A stretch of 64,000 nt of DNA from Lachnospiraceae bacterium (GCA_900771995.1 CAAGQC010000055.1:6622-70621), one strand, 5' to 3'. Counted from the first letter of the stretch, positions 7,010 through 15,541 are shown. The notes: a model not told the origin generated them from the letters alone. Numbers and translations: made by a program.

Positions 7010-9421
7010 TTATTTTGCTACGATGTTAACAATTCTGCCGGGAACATAGATCTCTTTTACGATGTTGCCGGTCAGCTTGTCACCCAGAGCCTCTTTGGCC
7101 ATGGCGATAACGTTCTCCTTGGTCTCATCCTTGGATACGTTGATGGTCACACGCATCTTGCCGTTGACCTGAACACCGATCTCCACTACGCTCTCTACGG
7201 TCTTCTCTTCCTCGAACTCGGGCCATGCTGCCTGATACAGTCTGCCTTCGAAACCGGCAGTCTGCCACAGTTCCTCCGTGATGTGAGGAGCCACAGGATT
7301 CAACAGTGTTAACAGTGTCTTGTATTCGCCTCTGGTAATGGAGTTCTTCTTGTAGAACTCATTGATCAGAGACATCATAGCCGCGATGGCGGTATTGTAC
7401 TTCAGGTTCTCGAAATCGCTGCTGACCTTCTTGATGGTCTGATGCATCTTTGTCTCTAAGTCTGCACTGTAGCCTTCTTCGGAGGTCAATATATCCTGCA
7501 GTTTCCATACTCTCTCCAGGAATCTGCGGCAGCCCTTTACACCTTCCTCACTCCAGGAGGCGCTCAGATCAAAAGCACCGATGAACATTTCGTAGGTACG
7601 CAGGGTATCTGCGCCGTAATCCTGTACGATGTCATCCGGGTTGACCACGTTGCCGCGGGACTTGGACATCTTCTCACCGTTGGAACCCAGGATCATACCG
7701 TGGCTGGTTCTCTTCTGGTAAGGTTCCGGAGTAGGCACTACCCCCTGATCATACAGGAACTTATGCCAGAAACGGGAATACAAAAGATGCAGTGTGGTAT
7801 GCTCCATACCGCCGTTGTACCAGTCAACCGGCAACCAGTACTTCAATGCTTCGGGGCTTGCCAGAGCCTTGTCGTTGTGAGGATCGGTATAACGCAGATA
7901 ATACCAGGAAGAACCTGCCCACTGAGGCATGGTATCCGTCTCTCTCTTGGCAGGACCGCCACAGCAGGGACAAGTGGTATTTACCCAGTCGGTCATGGCA
8001 GCCAGAGGAGATTCTCCGGTATCGGTAGGCATATAGCTCTCTACCTCAGGCAGCTGCAGAGGCAGTTCGCTCTCATCGATGGGAACATAGCCGCACTTGT
8101 CGCAATGTACGATGGGAATCGGCTCACCCCAGTAACGCTGTCTGGAGAATACCCAGTCTCTTAATTTGTAATTGGTCTTGCGGTTACCGATGCCCTTCTC
8201 TTCCAGATAGTTCATGATCTTCTCTTTGGCTTCTGCCACAGACAGACCGTTGAGGAAATCGGAATTGACCAGAGTACCGTCAGCCACATCGGTATATACA
8301 GCTTCTTCCACGCTGACAGGGCTTCCGGCTACGACTTCGATAATGGGCATGTCGAATTTCTTCGCGAACTCCCAGTCTCTCTCATCATGAGCAGGTACTG
8401 CCATGATGGCACCGGTACCATAAGTCATCAATACATAGTCAGATACCCATACAGGGATTTCCTTGCCGTTAACGGGGTTGGTAGCGGTCAGACCCTGGAT
8501 GCAGACACCGGTCTTATCCTTGGCCAGTTCGGTACGCTCGAAATCGGACTTTTTCGCAGCCATCTCACGATATGCCACGATGTCATCCCAGTTTTTGATC
8601 TCGTCCTTATATTTATCCAGAACAGGATGCTCCGGAGATACTACCATATAGGTAACACCGAACAAAGTGTCCGGTCTGGTAGTGTAAATGCGCAGCTTCT
8701 CGTCCTTGCCGGTCAGGGTAAAGTCTACTTCCGCACCCTGGGATTTACCGATCCAGTTCTTCTGGGAGACTTTGACACGCTCGATATAATCTACGGTGTC
8801 CAGTCCCTGGATCAGCTTGTCAGCATATTCGGTGATCTTTAACATCCACTGGCTCTTGACCTTACGGATGACTTCGGAACCGCAACGCTCGCAGACGCCG
8901 TTAACTACTTCCTCGTTGGCCAGACCTACTTTACAGGAAGTACACCAGTTGATGGGCATCTCTGTCTTGTAAGCCAGTCCTGCCTTGAACAGTTTTAAGA
9001 AGATCCACTGGGTCCAGCGATAGTACTCGGGATCCGTGGTGTTGATTTCTCTGTCCCAGTCGAAAGAATAACCTAAGGAATGCAGCTGATTCTTGAATCT
9101 TGCCACGTTGTTCTTGGTTACGATCTTCGGATGGATGTGATTCTTGATCGCGTAGTTCTCGGTAGGGAGACCGAAAGCATCCCATCCCATGGGATACAGC
9201 ACATTGTAGCCCTGCATTCTGCGCTTACGTGCTACGATGTCCAGTGCGGTATAAGGTCTCGGATGACCTACATGTAATCCCTGTCCGGAAGGATAAGGGA
9301 ACTCTACCAGTGCGTAATATTTGGGCTTGGAGAAATCATCGGAAGTCTTGAATGCTTTTTCGTCATCCCAGACAGTCTGCCATTTTTTCTCTACCTCTCT
9401 GTGATTGTAAGGTACTGCCAT
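7010..9421 (-). CDS. leuS: Leucyl-tRNA synthetase
   Basis: The 803-residue class I aminoacyl-tRNA synthetase charges tRNA-Leu in the cytoplasm. Visible motifs are HVGH at residues 50-53 (HIGH signature), KMSKS near residue 585, the TTRPDTLFG element of the CP1 editing domain and zinc-type CxxC pairs. Length is normal for bacterial LeuRS. The start is fixed by AGGAGG upstream of the ATG. In many Firmicutes leuS has a T-box leader; I see no T-box consensus in the roughly 300 nt upstream. The gene stands alone between two terminators. Confidence 0.98.
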   Translation of the reverse strand: MAVPYNHREVEKKWQTVWDDEKAFKTSDDFSKPKYYALVEFPYPSGQGLHVGHPRPYTALDIVARKRRMQGYNVLYPMGWDAFGLPTENYAIKNHIHPKIVTKNNVARFKNQLHSLGYSFDWDREINTTDPEYYRWTQWIFLKLFKAGLAYKTEMPINWCTSCKVGLANEEVVNGVCERCGSEVIRKVKSQWMLKITEYADKLIQGLDTVDYIERVKVSQKNWIGKSQGAEVDFTLTGKDEKLRIYTTRPDTLFGVTYMVVSPEHPVLDKYKDEIKNWDDIVAYREMAAKKSDFERTELAKDKTGVCIQGLTATNPVNGKEIPVWVSDYVLMTYGTGAIMAVPAHDERDWEFAKKFDMPIIEVVAGSPVSVEEAVYTDVADGTLVNSDFLNGLSVAEAKEKIMNYLEEKGIGNRKTNYKLRDWVFSRQRYWGEPIPIVHCDKCGYVPIDESELPLQLPEVESYMPTDTGESPLAAMTDWVNTTCPCCGGPAKRETDTMPQWAGSSWYYLRYTDPHNDKALASPEALKYWLPVDWYNGGMEHTTLHLLYSRFWHKFLYDQGVVPTPEPYQKRTSHGMILGSNGEKMSKSRGNVVNPDDIVQDYGADTLRTYEMFIGAFDLSASWSEEGVKGCRRFLERVWKLQDILTSEEGYSADLETKMHQTIKKVSSDFENLKYNTAIAAMMSLINEFYKKNSITRGEYKTLLTLLNPVAPHITEELWQTAGFEGRLYQAAWPEFEEEKTVESVVEIGVQVNGKMRVTINVSKDETKENVIAMAKEALGDKLTGNIVKEIYVPGRIVNIVAK

Positions 9422-9604
9422 AATTATTTCCTCCTAAACTATGAGAAGCTTTCTATTTAAAATTTACGTTCTCAAGTCGTTAAAAAACTACCGATTATTT
9501 TATCGTGTTTTACCGGTACTGTCAAGGACTGCGGCTCCATCCGCATGGTTTTTTGCATATTTTCCCCTGTGTGAGCATATCCTGTATACGAGAGGTGATG
9601 AATC

Positions 9605-9655
9605 ATGTTTGCATGGATCACATTACTGATCAGTCTGATGCAGCGGTATCGATGA
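9605..9655 (+). CDS. Possible 16-residue peptide
   Basis: An ATG at 9605 follows AGAGGTG (9591-9597) at good spacing and opens a 16-codon frame: a hydrophobic N-terminal part, then QRYR at the end. A strong terminator follows at 9680. Length alone makes this weak evidence. It would be a stand-alone plus-strand transcript between two minus-strand genes. Confidence 0.25.
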   Translation: MFAWITLLISLMQRYR

Positions 9656-9679
9656 GATATCTGCCGGATACGCAAAAAG

Positions 9680-9712
9680 AGACCGGAATGCAGCCGGTCT
9701 CTTTTTTTGTTT
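9680..9712. terminator. Bidirectional terminator downstream of the EF-G paralogue
   Basis: A stem of about 10 bp, AGAGACCGG with CCGGTCTCT, is flanked by T7 on plus and T5 on minus. It follows the stop codon of the minus-strand EF-G-like gene by about 20 nt and also ends the short plus-strand region. Confidence 0.85.
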
Positions 9713-9729
9713 TCTATGTACTCTGGGTA

Positions 9730-11823
9730 TTAATCTTCCGCGTTGTTCTCCGCAACCTTTGCCGCTCTGGCTGCTACTTCCTTCTCTTGTACATCGGAAG
9801 GAGTCTGCTCGTAGCGGGCAAATTCATAAGAGTAATCGCCTCTGCCTCCGGTCATGGAACGCAGATCCGTGCAGTAGCCGAACAATCCGCTCATGGGAAT
9901 ATCCGCCTCAATGATCTGTTTGCCGCCGCTCATGGGTGTCATTCCCAGCACCCGGCCTCTTCTCTTGTTCAGATCTCCCATGATGTCACCGGTATAGGCA
10001 TCCGGAACAATTACCTTCAAGGACATGATGGGCTCTAACAGAACGGGGCCTGCTTCCATCACGCCTTTCTTGAAAGCCTGAATGGCTGCGGTCTTGAATG
10101 CCATCTCCGAAGAGTCTACCGGATGATAGGATCCATCGTAGAGTACTGCCTTGACACCGACTACCGGGTACGCGGCCAGCGGCCCTCTGCCTACGGATTC
10201 CTGAATTCCCTTTTCCACCGCAGGGAAGAAGTTCTTCGGTACGGCACCGCCTACGACTTCCGTGGCGAACTCATAGGGCTTCGTCAGGTCACCGGAGGGT
10301 GAAAAACGCATTTTGACATGACCGTACTGACCGTGTCCGCCGGACTGCTTCTTGTACTTATATTCCACATCGGACTGTTTCTTAATGGTCTCTTTATAGG
10401 CGATCTTCGGCCTGGACAGTTCGATCTCCACCTTATATTCGTTCAACAGTCTGCTGACTACGATATCCAGATGCTGGTCACCCATGCCGTAAAGTAAAGT
10501 CTGACGGTTCTCCGCATCGTTCACTACCCGGATCGTCAGATCCTCATGGGTCATCTTCTGCAGCGCCTGAGAGATCTTATCCACATCCGCCTTGTTCTTC
10601 GGCTTATACCGCATGTAGGTATAAGGAGTGGATATATCGAACTTACCGTATTTGATGGTCGTGGCCTTGGTGGACAGGCTGTTGCCGGTTCTCGCTGCGG
10701 TCAGCTTCGCCAGTGCTCCGATGTCTCCGGCATGCAGTTCGCTGACTTCGATGGGTTTGTTGCCCTGCAGTACATAAATCTTGCCGATCTTTTCCTCAAT
10801 GTCACGGTCTACGTTATACAGCAGATCATCCGTCTTCAGTACACCGGAATTTACCTTGATCAGGGAATATTTTCCGATGAAAGGATCCACTATGGTCTTC
10901 CAGATGTAAGCGGACTTTGCTTTGGCGAAATCATAGTCCGCATGGTAGATCTCGTTGGTCTTTAAATTGATGCCCGCCACTTCTCTGTTCTCGGGACTGG
11001 GCATGTATTTGATAATGTCATCCAGCAGTGTATACATACCCTGACACAGGATGTTGGAGCCCATGGTCATGGGAACGATGCTGCCGTCGCAGACATTGGT
11101 ACGGAGGGCTGCACGGATCTCCGCCTCGGAGAAAGTCTCGCCGCCGAAATACCGCTCCATGAATTCTTCGCTGGTCTCGGCTACGGCTTCCATCAGAGTA
11201 TCACGGCAGATCTGCAGGTTGGCCTGGCTGTAATCCGGTACATCGCAGGGAACAACTTCCTTGCCTTCCCAGCGGTTACCGCTCTCAGTGATGACATTGA
11301 TATATCCCACAAATTTCTCATTTTCACGAATCGGCAGATGGAACGGTGCCATCTTCTTGCCGTACAGGTTGGTCATATCTTCCACGACCTGACGGAAGGA
11401 AGCGTTATCCACGTCCATGTTGGAGACATAGATGAAACGGGGCAGCTTATATTTTTCACAAAGTTCCCATGCCTTCTGGGTACCGACTTCAATGCCGGAC
11501 TTGCCGTTGACTACGATAATGGCTGCGCCTGCAGCGCTGACTGCCTCTTCCACTTCTCCCACGAAATCAAAATAACCCGGTGTATCAATAATATTGATCT
11601 TGTATCCTTCCCATTCAATGGGGATCACGGAGGTACTGATAGAGAAATGACGTTTCTGTTCTTCTTTACTGTAATCGCTGAGGGTATTGCCGTCATCTAC
11701 CTTGCCCATACGGGAAGTGATACCGGACAGATAAGCAAAGGCCTCTGCAAGGCTGGTCTTACCGCTGCCGCCATGGCCCAGTAATACTACGTTACGGATC
11801 TTGTCAGTTGTGTAAATATTCAT
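9730..11823 (-). CDS. Elongation factor G-like GTPase (EF-G paralogue)
   Basis: The 697-residue translational GTPase has the P-loop GHGGSGKTS at residues 16-24 and the G3 motif DTPGY near residue 80. In place of the canonical NKxD G4 motif it has SNMD near residue 134. Domains II-V of EF-G follow. It belongs with the EF-G2/EF-G-like clade seen beside canonical fusA in Clostridia and Thermotogae, not with the housekeeping EF-G, which normally sits with rpsL, rpsG and tuf. Its exact role (translocation, recycling or stress) is not known. It is monocistronic, with its own promoter and terminator. Confidence 0.93.
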   Translation of the reverse strand: MNIYTTDKIRNVVLLGHGGSGKTSLAEAFAYLSGITSRMGKVDDGNTLSDYSKEEQKRHFSISTSVIPIEWEGYKINIIDTPGYFDFVGEVEEAVSAAGAAIIVVNGKSGIEVGTQKAWELCEKYKLPRFIYVSNMDVDNASFRQVVEDMTNLYGKKMAPFHLPIRENEKFVGYINVITESGNRWEGKEVVPCDVPDYSQANLQICRDTLMEAVAETSEEFMERYFGGETFSEAEIRAALRTNVCDGSIVPMTMGSNILCQGMYTLLDDIIKYMPSPENREVAGINLKTNEIYHADYDFAKAKSAYIWKTIVDPFIGKYSLIKVNSGVLKTDDLLYNVDRDIEEKIGKIYVLQGNKPIEVSELHAGDIGALAKLTAARTGNSLSTKATTIKYGKFDISTPYTYMRYKPKNKADVDKISQALQKMTHEDLTIRVVNDAENRQTLLYGMGDQHLDIVVSRLLNEYKVEIELSRPKIAYKETIKKQSDVEYKYKKQSGGHGQYGHVKMRFSPSGDLTKPYEFATEVVGGAVPKNFFPAVEKGIQESVGRGPLAAYPVVGVKAVLYDGSYHPVDSSEMAFKTAAIQAFKKGVMEAGPVLLEPIMSLKVIVPDAYTGDIMGDLNKRRGRVLGMTPMSGGKQIIEADIPMSGLFGYCTDLRSMTGGRGDYSYEFARYEQTPSDVQEKEVAARAAKVAENNAED

Positions 11824-11898
11824 ATCCCATCCTCCATTTATTCTGCATTTTGGGTATTTTGTCCAGCCGTTGGATTGGATTTTTAACCCCTTACGTGT

Positions 11899-11927
11899 AT
11901 TTTACTAAATATATGCTGCTATTACAA
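11899..11927 (-). promoter_or_regulatory. Predicted sigma-A promoter of the EF-G paralogue
   Basis: On minus, TTGTAA (11922-11927), a 17-nt spacer and TAAAAT (11899-11904) stand about 75 nt before the ATG. Confidence 0.55.
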
Positions 11928-12029
11928 GTAAATATTGTTAATTATTTCATATTTTTGTAAGCTGTCAGAATTTTGTGATATGGATAGTTGCACAATGTAT
12001 TTTATCGTCTTTTGAACATTGCTCGGCAT

Positions 12030-12230
12030 TTACGACCATGGGGCGCAATCGGCATTTTTCCTTCTACACGCCCCGGCGGTTCCTGCTTTGCGGGGCTTAA
12101 TCGGCATTTTTTCTTCCTCATGCCCCGGCAGTCTCTGATTTGCGGGGCTTAATCTGCATTTTTTCTTCCTCACGCCCCGGCAGTCTCTGATTTGCGGGGC
12201 TTAATCGTCATTTTTCCTTCCACACGCCCC
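12030..12230 (-). repeat. 52-bp tandem repeat array encoding repeated micro-ORFs
   Basis: Direct repeats have an exact 52-bp period: GGGGC elements at 12040, 12092, 12144 and 12196, and GCCCC elements at 12070, 12122, 12174 and 12226. This gives about 3.7 copies. Each copy can fold through GGGGC/GCCCC. On minus, each full copy reads as GAGGAAG or GGAAGG, five or so A residues, and ATG. Two copies then run 13 codons to a TGA that overlaps the next ribosome site: 12211-12170 (MTIKPRKSETAGA) and 12159-12118 (MQIKPRKSETAGA). The third, 12107-12030, continues to 25 codons. The repeats are contiguous without spacers, so this is not CRISPR. It lies between the focA terminator and the EF-G promoter. 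Confidence 0.85.
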
Positions 12231-12248
12231 AATGACACTTTAAATCGC

Positions 12249-12291
12249 AAAAACACCCGGGGCGGGCAGATAGCCTCTGCCGCTCCGGGTG
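12249..12291 (-). terminator. Terminator of focA
   Basis: CACCCGG (12254-12260) pairs with CCGGGTG (12285-12291), with a long inner stem rich in G and C and TTTTT on minus at 12249-12253. It begins about 15 nt after the focA stop. Confidence 0.85.
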
Positions 12292-12307
12292 CTCATATGG
12301 TTTGCTA

Positions 12308-13153
12308 TTAATATTCTTCCGCAATGTCGATCTCTTCCTGCTCGGCAGCTGTGCTATCTGCGGAATAGGGAGTTCTGTGGAGATATGCCAGCCAGTAACC
12401 ACAGCCCACGATCCCGGCGCCACCCACAATGTTGCCCAGCGTGATGGGCAGCAGGGCTTTCACAAGGAAGTTGAACCAGGTCAGGCTCTCTGCCGCAATG
12501 CTGTATACCTGTGCCGTCAGGAGACCGCACACGCCGAAATACATATCCGCAACGCTGTGTTCAAAACCACATAACACGAACAGCATCACCGGCCAGTAGC
12601 TGGTCAGAAGCTTGCCCGATACCCGTTTTGCCGCAAAGGACATCCATACCGCAATACACACCAGAATGTTACACAGGATTCCACGCACGAAAGCCTCTCC
12701 CACACTTAAATTCGTCCGGGAAGCTGCGGCATTCACGATGGCCTGTGCCAGCTGCTCTCCGAAAAGATCCGGGGTCCGTCCCGCCACCACCAATACTGCC
12801 ACAAAGGCTGCACCGAGGAAGTTGCCAATATAGACAAACAACCAGTTTTTCAACATTTTCCATACGGTGACTTTCTTCTCCAGTACTGCCAGTATGATCA
12901 GATTATTGCCGGTGAAAAGTTCACTGCCCGCCACCAGTACCATGGCCATGCCTGCCGGAAACACCATAGCGCCTACCAGCTTTGCCACCGATGCAATGCC
13001 GATGGTGCTGGATGCTGTCGTGGATGCGATCCCCGCGAAGCCGATAAACATACCGGCGAAGAATCCCAGCAGGATCGTCTTGAAAATCGACAGATTTACC
13101 TTGTGGATTCCCACTTCTATATAATTTCTTGCAATTTCCAAAGGTGAATGCAT
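12308..13153 (-). CDS. Formate/nitrite transporter family channel (FocA-like)
   Basis: The product is 281 residues from the ATG at 13153, chosen because AAGGAGG lies 8 nt upstream. The same frame runs open to 13294, but that part is leader RNA. FNT-family channels are pentameric inner-membrane proteins with six helices that move formate, nitrite or hydrosulphide. The conserved GFEHSVADMYF region with the family's pore histidine is present, as is the GNFLGA stretch. Formate export would suit a fermentative anaerobe using pyruvate formate-lyase. Substrate is inferred, since FNT members differ. The leader of about 160 nt is highly structured. Confidence 0.9.
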   Translation of the reverse strand: MHSPLEIARNYIEVGIHKVNLSIFKTILLGFFAGMFIGFAGIASTTASSTIGIASVAKLVGAMVFPAGMAMVLVAGSELFTGNNLIILAVLEKKVTVWKMLKNWLFVYIGNFLGAAFVAVLVVAGRTPDLFGEQLAQAIVNAAASRTNLSVGEAFVRGILCNILVCIAVWMSFAAKRVSGKLLTSYWPVMLFVLCGFEHSVADMYFGVCGLLTAQVYSIAAESLTWFNFLVKALLPITLGNIVGGAGIVGCGYWLAYLHRTPYSADSTAAEQEEIDIAEEY

Positions 13154-13327
13154 AACCAAATCCTCCTTATTTTTCGGAGTTGCCGCCCCACATCCCGGGA
13201 ACTGATGCTCCGAAGTTTTTTCCTTATAATTCGCACCTTCGGTGCTTACCGTTGCTTCGCAACTATCATGATCCAATTCGCCGTTCGCCAACATGCTTGC
13301 ATGATTGGCGCTCCTGTGCTCATTATA
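13154..13327 (-). promoter_or_regulatory. Promoter and structured leader upstream of focA
   Basis: A TATAAT -10 (13322-13327, minus) is followed by a leader of about 160 nt with four well-formed stems. They are an 11-bp hairpin at 13286-13310, two GAA-triloop hairpins at 13251-13263 (GTTGC/GCAAC) and 13233-13245 (GCACC/GGTGC), and a 7-bp stem TTCGGAG/CTCCGAA (13173-13179 with 13208-13214) just before the RBS. It matches no riboswitch consensus that I recognise. It could be a cis-regulatory RNA or a dispersed intergenic repeat. Confidence 0.5.
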
Positions 13328-13420
13328 TCGTGAGCATGCTTACTCAATGCTTTTGAACAGTACCATCTTGCCATATTTTTAAAACTCTTGCAAGCAAATC
13401 TGAAAAGAATATTTCCCTCT

Positions 13421-13449
13421 CTTGATTTTCGCACGTTAATTTGCTATAG
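13421..13449 (+). promoter_or_regulatory. Predicted sigma-A promoter of tyrA
   Basis: TTGATT (13421-13426), a 17-nt spacer and TATAGT (13444-13449) lie 75 nt before the tyrA ATG. Confidence 0.6.
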
Positions 13450-13523
13450 TGTTTGAAGAACAATACCAGATATGTCTGTTTTGTCTCATTGTTCATGCAA
13501 ATAACAGAATCGAGGAAATCTAC

Positions 13524-14624
13524 ATGAGTACTCTTACCTTTGGTTTTATCGGTCTGGGTCTGATCGGCGGTTCCATCGCCCGGGCGATTCGTCAGAATCT
13601 CCCTCAGTCTCAGATCATTGCCTATGATATTAACGCAGACACTCTGCGGGAAGCTTCCCAGTGCGGTGTTGCCAATGTGATCACGCCAAAGATCAATGCA
13701 TCTTTCTCTGCCTGTGACTATCTCTTCCTCTGTGCTCCCGTACAGAAAAACGACGAAAATCTCTCCGCCGTAAAAGATATCCTCTCTCCGAAGACCCTTC
13801 TCACGGATGTCGGAAGTGTCAAGAGCGAGATCCACAGAGAGATCAAAAAAGCCGGTCTGGAAGGTCAGTTTATCGGCGGCCATCCCATGGCCGGAAGCGA
13901 CCGCGTGGGCTTTATCAATTCCAAGGCCGTACTGTTAGAGAATGCCTACTACATTCTCACCCCAACGGATTCCGTTCCGGAAAATAAGGTCAACGATTAT
14001 AAAAATCTGGTACAGCAGCTGGGCGCCATTCCCCTGATTCTGGAACCGGCCCAGCATGATTACGTCACCGCTGCCGTCAGTCACCTGCCCCATATCATTG
14101 CCGCCTCTCTGGTGAATCTGGTGCGGGATAAGGATTCTGCGGACGGACTGATGAAGATGATCGCTGCCGGAGGTTTCAAGGACATTACCAGAATCGCATC
14201 CTCTTCCGCTGCGGTATGGCAGCAGATCTGCCTGACCAACACCGAAAACATCTCGACACTGTTGTCCTCCTATATTGCTTCCCTGCAGGGAATCCAGCAG
14301 GAATTAAATGCACAGAGCGGTGAGGATCTGTATGAACTGTTCGACAGTGCCCGAATCTACCGTGATTCCTTCATCAATACTGCCAGCGGTCCCTTAAAGA
14401 GTTCCTATGCCATCACCATCGATATTGCCGACGAACCCGGTGAAATCGCCGCCGTAGCTACGATCCTGGCTCTGAAAAATATCAGTATCAAGAACATCGG
14501 CATCGTCCACAACCGAGAATACGAAGGCGGTGTCCTGCGCATAGAATTCTATCAGGAAGAAGCCATTGAGAAATCCACGAGGATCCTTCGGGAAAAGGGC
14601 TACAGTCTTCATGACAAGAACTAG
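13524..14624 (+). CDS. tyrA: Prephenate dehydrogenase
   Basis: The 366-residue enzyme carries out NAD(P)-dependent oxidative decarboxylation of prephenate to 4-hydroxyphenylpyruvate, in tyrosine synthesis. The Rossmann motif GLGLIGGS is near the N-terminus, the helical dehydrogenase domain follows, and an ACT domain occupies about residues 290-360, probably for tyrosine feedback. The ATG at 13524 follows GAGG at 8 nt. The frame is open further upstream to 13449, but that start would overlap the -10 element. There is no chorismate mutase domain. The gene is monocistronic, ending at a bidirectional terminator. Confidence 0.95.
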   Translation: MSTLTFGFIGLGLIGGSIARAIRQNLPQSQIIAYDINADTLREASQCGVANVITPKINASFSACDYLFLCAPVQKNDENLSAVKDILSPKTLLTDVGSVKSEIHREIKKAGLEGQFIGGHPMAGSDRVGFINSKAVLLENAYYILTPTDSVPENKVNDYKNLVQQLGAIPLILEPAQHDYVTAAVSHLPHIIAASLVNLVRDKDSADGLMKMIAAGGFKDITRIASSSAAVWQQICLTNTENISTLLSSYIASLQGIQQELNAQSGEDLYELFDSARIYRDSFINTASGPLKSSYAITIDIADEPGEIAAVATILALKNISIKNIGIVHNREYEGGVLRIEFYQEEAIEKSTRILREKGYSLHDKN

Positions 14625-14645
14625 AAAAGCGACTCCATAAATCTC

Positions 14646-14680
14646 AAAAAGAGGTCACCCCATAAGGTGATCTCTTTTTA
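14646..14680. terminator. Bidirectional terminator between tyrA and the vanZ-like gene
   Basis: AGAGGTCACC pairs with GGTGATCTCT, with five T residues on plus and five on minus. It serves the convergent genes on both sides. Confidence 0.85.
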
Positions 14681-14703
14681 TGAATATCCAGTCCCACATC
14701 ATC

Positions 14704-15222
14704 TCAAGTTTTCTCTACTTTTCGCTTCTGCTTTCTTCTCAGCACCAGTTTTTCCGCGCAGACACACACACACAGTCCAAACGCACCGCCGCAGGTATCC
14801 AGCACCACGTCCGCAAAACACCCGTAGCGCCCCGGAACGAACAGCTGATGGAATTCATCCGCTCCGGCGGAGACAAACACCCAGAGCAGGATCAGCAGAT
14901 ACAGCTTCCGGTTCCTCTCCTTCCAGGGTCTCCACACACCGTACAGCAGCACGCCCATACAGGCATACTCGGAGAAATGGGCCAGCTTCCGGATCGGATG
15001 TTCAAAATAAGCCGCCATGCTGTCGATGACCGTCTGTGTCCAGTGTTTCCCGGAAATGGCATTCAGAAGTTCCGCGCATTTTTCCGAGATCATGGAACTC
15101 AACGAACCGGATTCCTCGCCGTCCTGACCGGAAAAAGCAAAAATCAGCAGATATAACAATATAAGTAAAATAGCAGCCACCAGACTGACTGCTATTTTTT
15201 TCTTATTCTTTTCCATCACCAT
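14704..15222 (-). CDS. VanZ-like family membrane protein
   Basis: The product has about 170 residues and four predicted membrane helices. VanZ-family signatures are visible: RKLAHFSEY and the DEFHQLFVPGR block followed by ADVVLDTCGG. VanZ confers low-level teicoplanin resistance in enterococci; most chromosomal homologues have no known function, so resistance should not be assumed. The start is uncertain between ATG codons at 15222 and 15216 (an upstream frame extends to 15255). Either overlaps the pilZ gene by 14-20 nt. It is the last gene of the aminopeptidase/queA/pilZ run. Confidence 0.8.
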   Translation of the reverse strand: MVMEKNKKKIAVSLVAAILLILLYLLIFAFSGQDGEESGSLSSMISEKCAELLNAISGKHWTQTVIDSMAAYFEHPIRKLAHFSEYACMGVLLYGVWRPWKERNRKLYLLILLWVFVSAGADEFHQLFVPGRYGCFADVVLDTCGGAFGLCVCVCAEKLVLRRKQKRKVEKT

Positions 15223-15541
15223 TGACTGTCTGATATACCCGGATCCTTGCCGCATCGCTCTCCGACATACCGATAAACACAGCGCCGTAATCGTAGGTAT
15301 CTCCCTTCATCTCGATCCGGACGATCTGCAGGAAAGCATGCAGTACTTCATGGGTCCAGATCTTAAGCTTGGATTCATACACAGCACCGATACTCAGCAC
15401 TTCCTTGCATAAAAAGCCCACTCCTTCGGGAGAGACATCCAGGATGTCAATACTGACTTCCTGCATATCTCCCTGATCCAGACGCTTCACCATCAGGCTG
15501 GAACTCATCTCTGTACGTTTACTCCGTCTTCTTTCTTCCAT
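15203..15541 (-). CDS. PilZ domain protein (probable c-di-GMP receptor)
   Basis: The 112-residue product is essentially a single PilZ domain. The N-terminal arginine motif (RRRSKR) and the DVSPEGVGF box, matching (D/N)xSxxG, are the c-di-GMP-binding elements of the family. No partner domain is present, so it would act by binding another protein. Its ATG shares an A with the queA stop codon (TAATG), indicating translational coupling. The presence of cheR elsewhere in the window is compatible with a motile or surface-attached lifestyle, but no direct link is seen. Confidence 0.85.
   Translation of the reverse strand: MEERRRSKRTEMSSSLMVKRLDQGDMQEVSIDILDVSPEGVGFLCKEVLSIGAVYESKLKIWTHEVLHAFLQIVRIEMKGDTYDYGAVFIGMSESDAARIRVYQTVNGDGKE

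Larger units (their letters stand above)
9422..9729. other. Gap between leuS and the EF-G paralogue
   Basis: This stretch holds the leuS RBS, a possible 16-codon plus-strand ORF (9605-9655) and a bidirectional terminator (9680-9712). No T-box, riboswitch motif or convincing sigma-A promoter was seen. Confidence 0.6.

Noticed and set aside
9422..9729. T-box leader of leuS
   Set aside because: No antiterminator consensus is seen; the only terminator belongs to the neighbouring EF-G-like gene.
12030..12230. CRISPR array
   Set aside because: Repeats are contiguous with a 52-bp period and no unique spacers, and no cas genes are present.
13154..13294. N-terminal extension of the focA-like protein
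   Set aside because: The frame is open, but the consensus RBS and family alignment place the start at 13153. The extension is the hairpin-rich leader.
13449..13523. Longer tyrA start at 13449
   Set aside because: It would overlap the -10 element, and the ATG at 13524 has an RBS and begins the Rossmann domain properly.
14704..15222. Glycopeptide resistance gene
   Set aside because: VanZ-like proteins are widespread in Gram-positives without van clusters, and none is present here.
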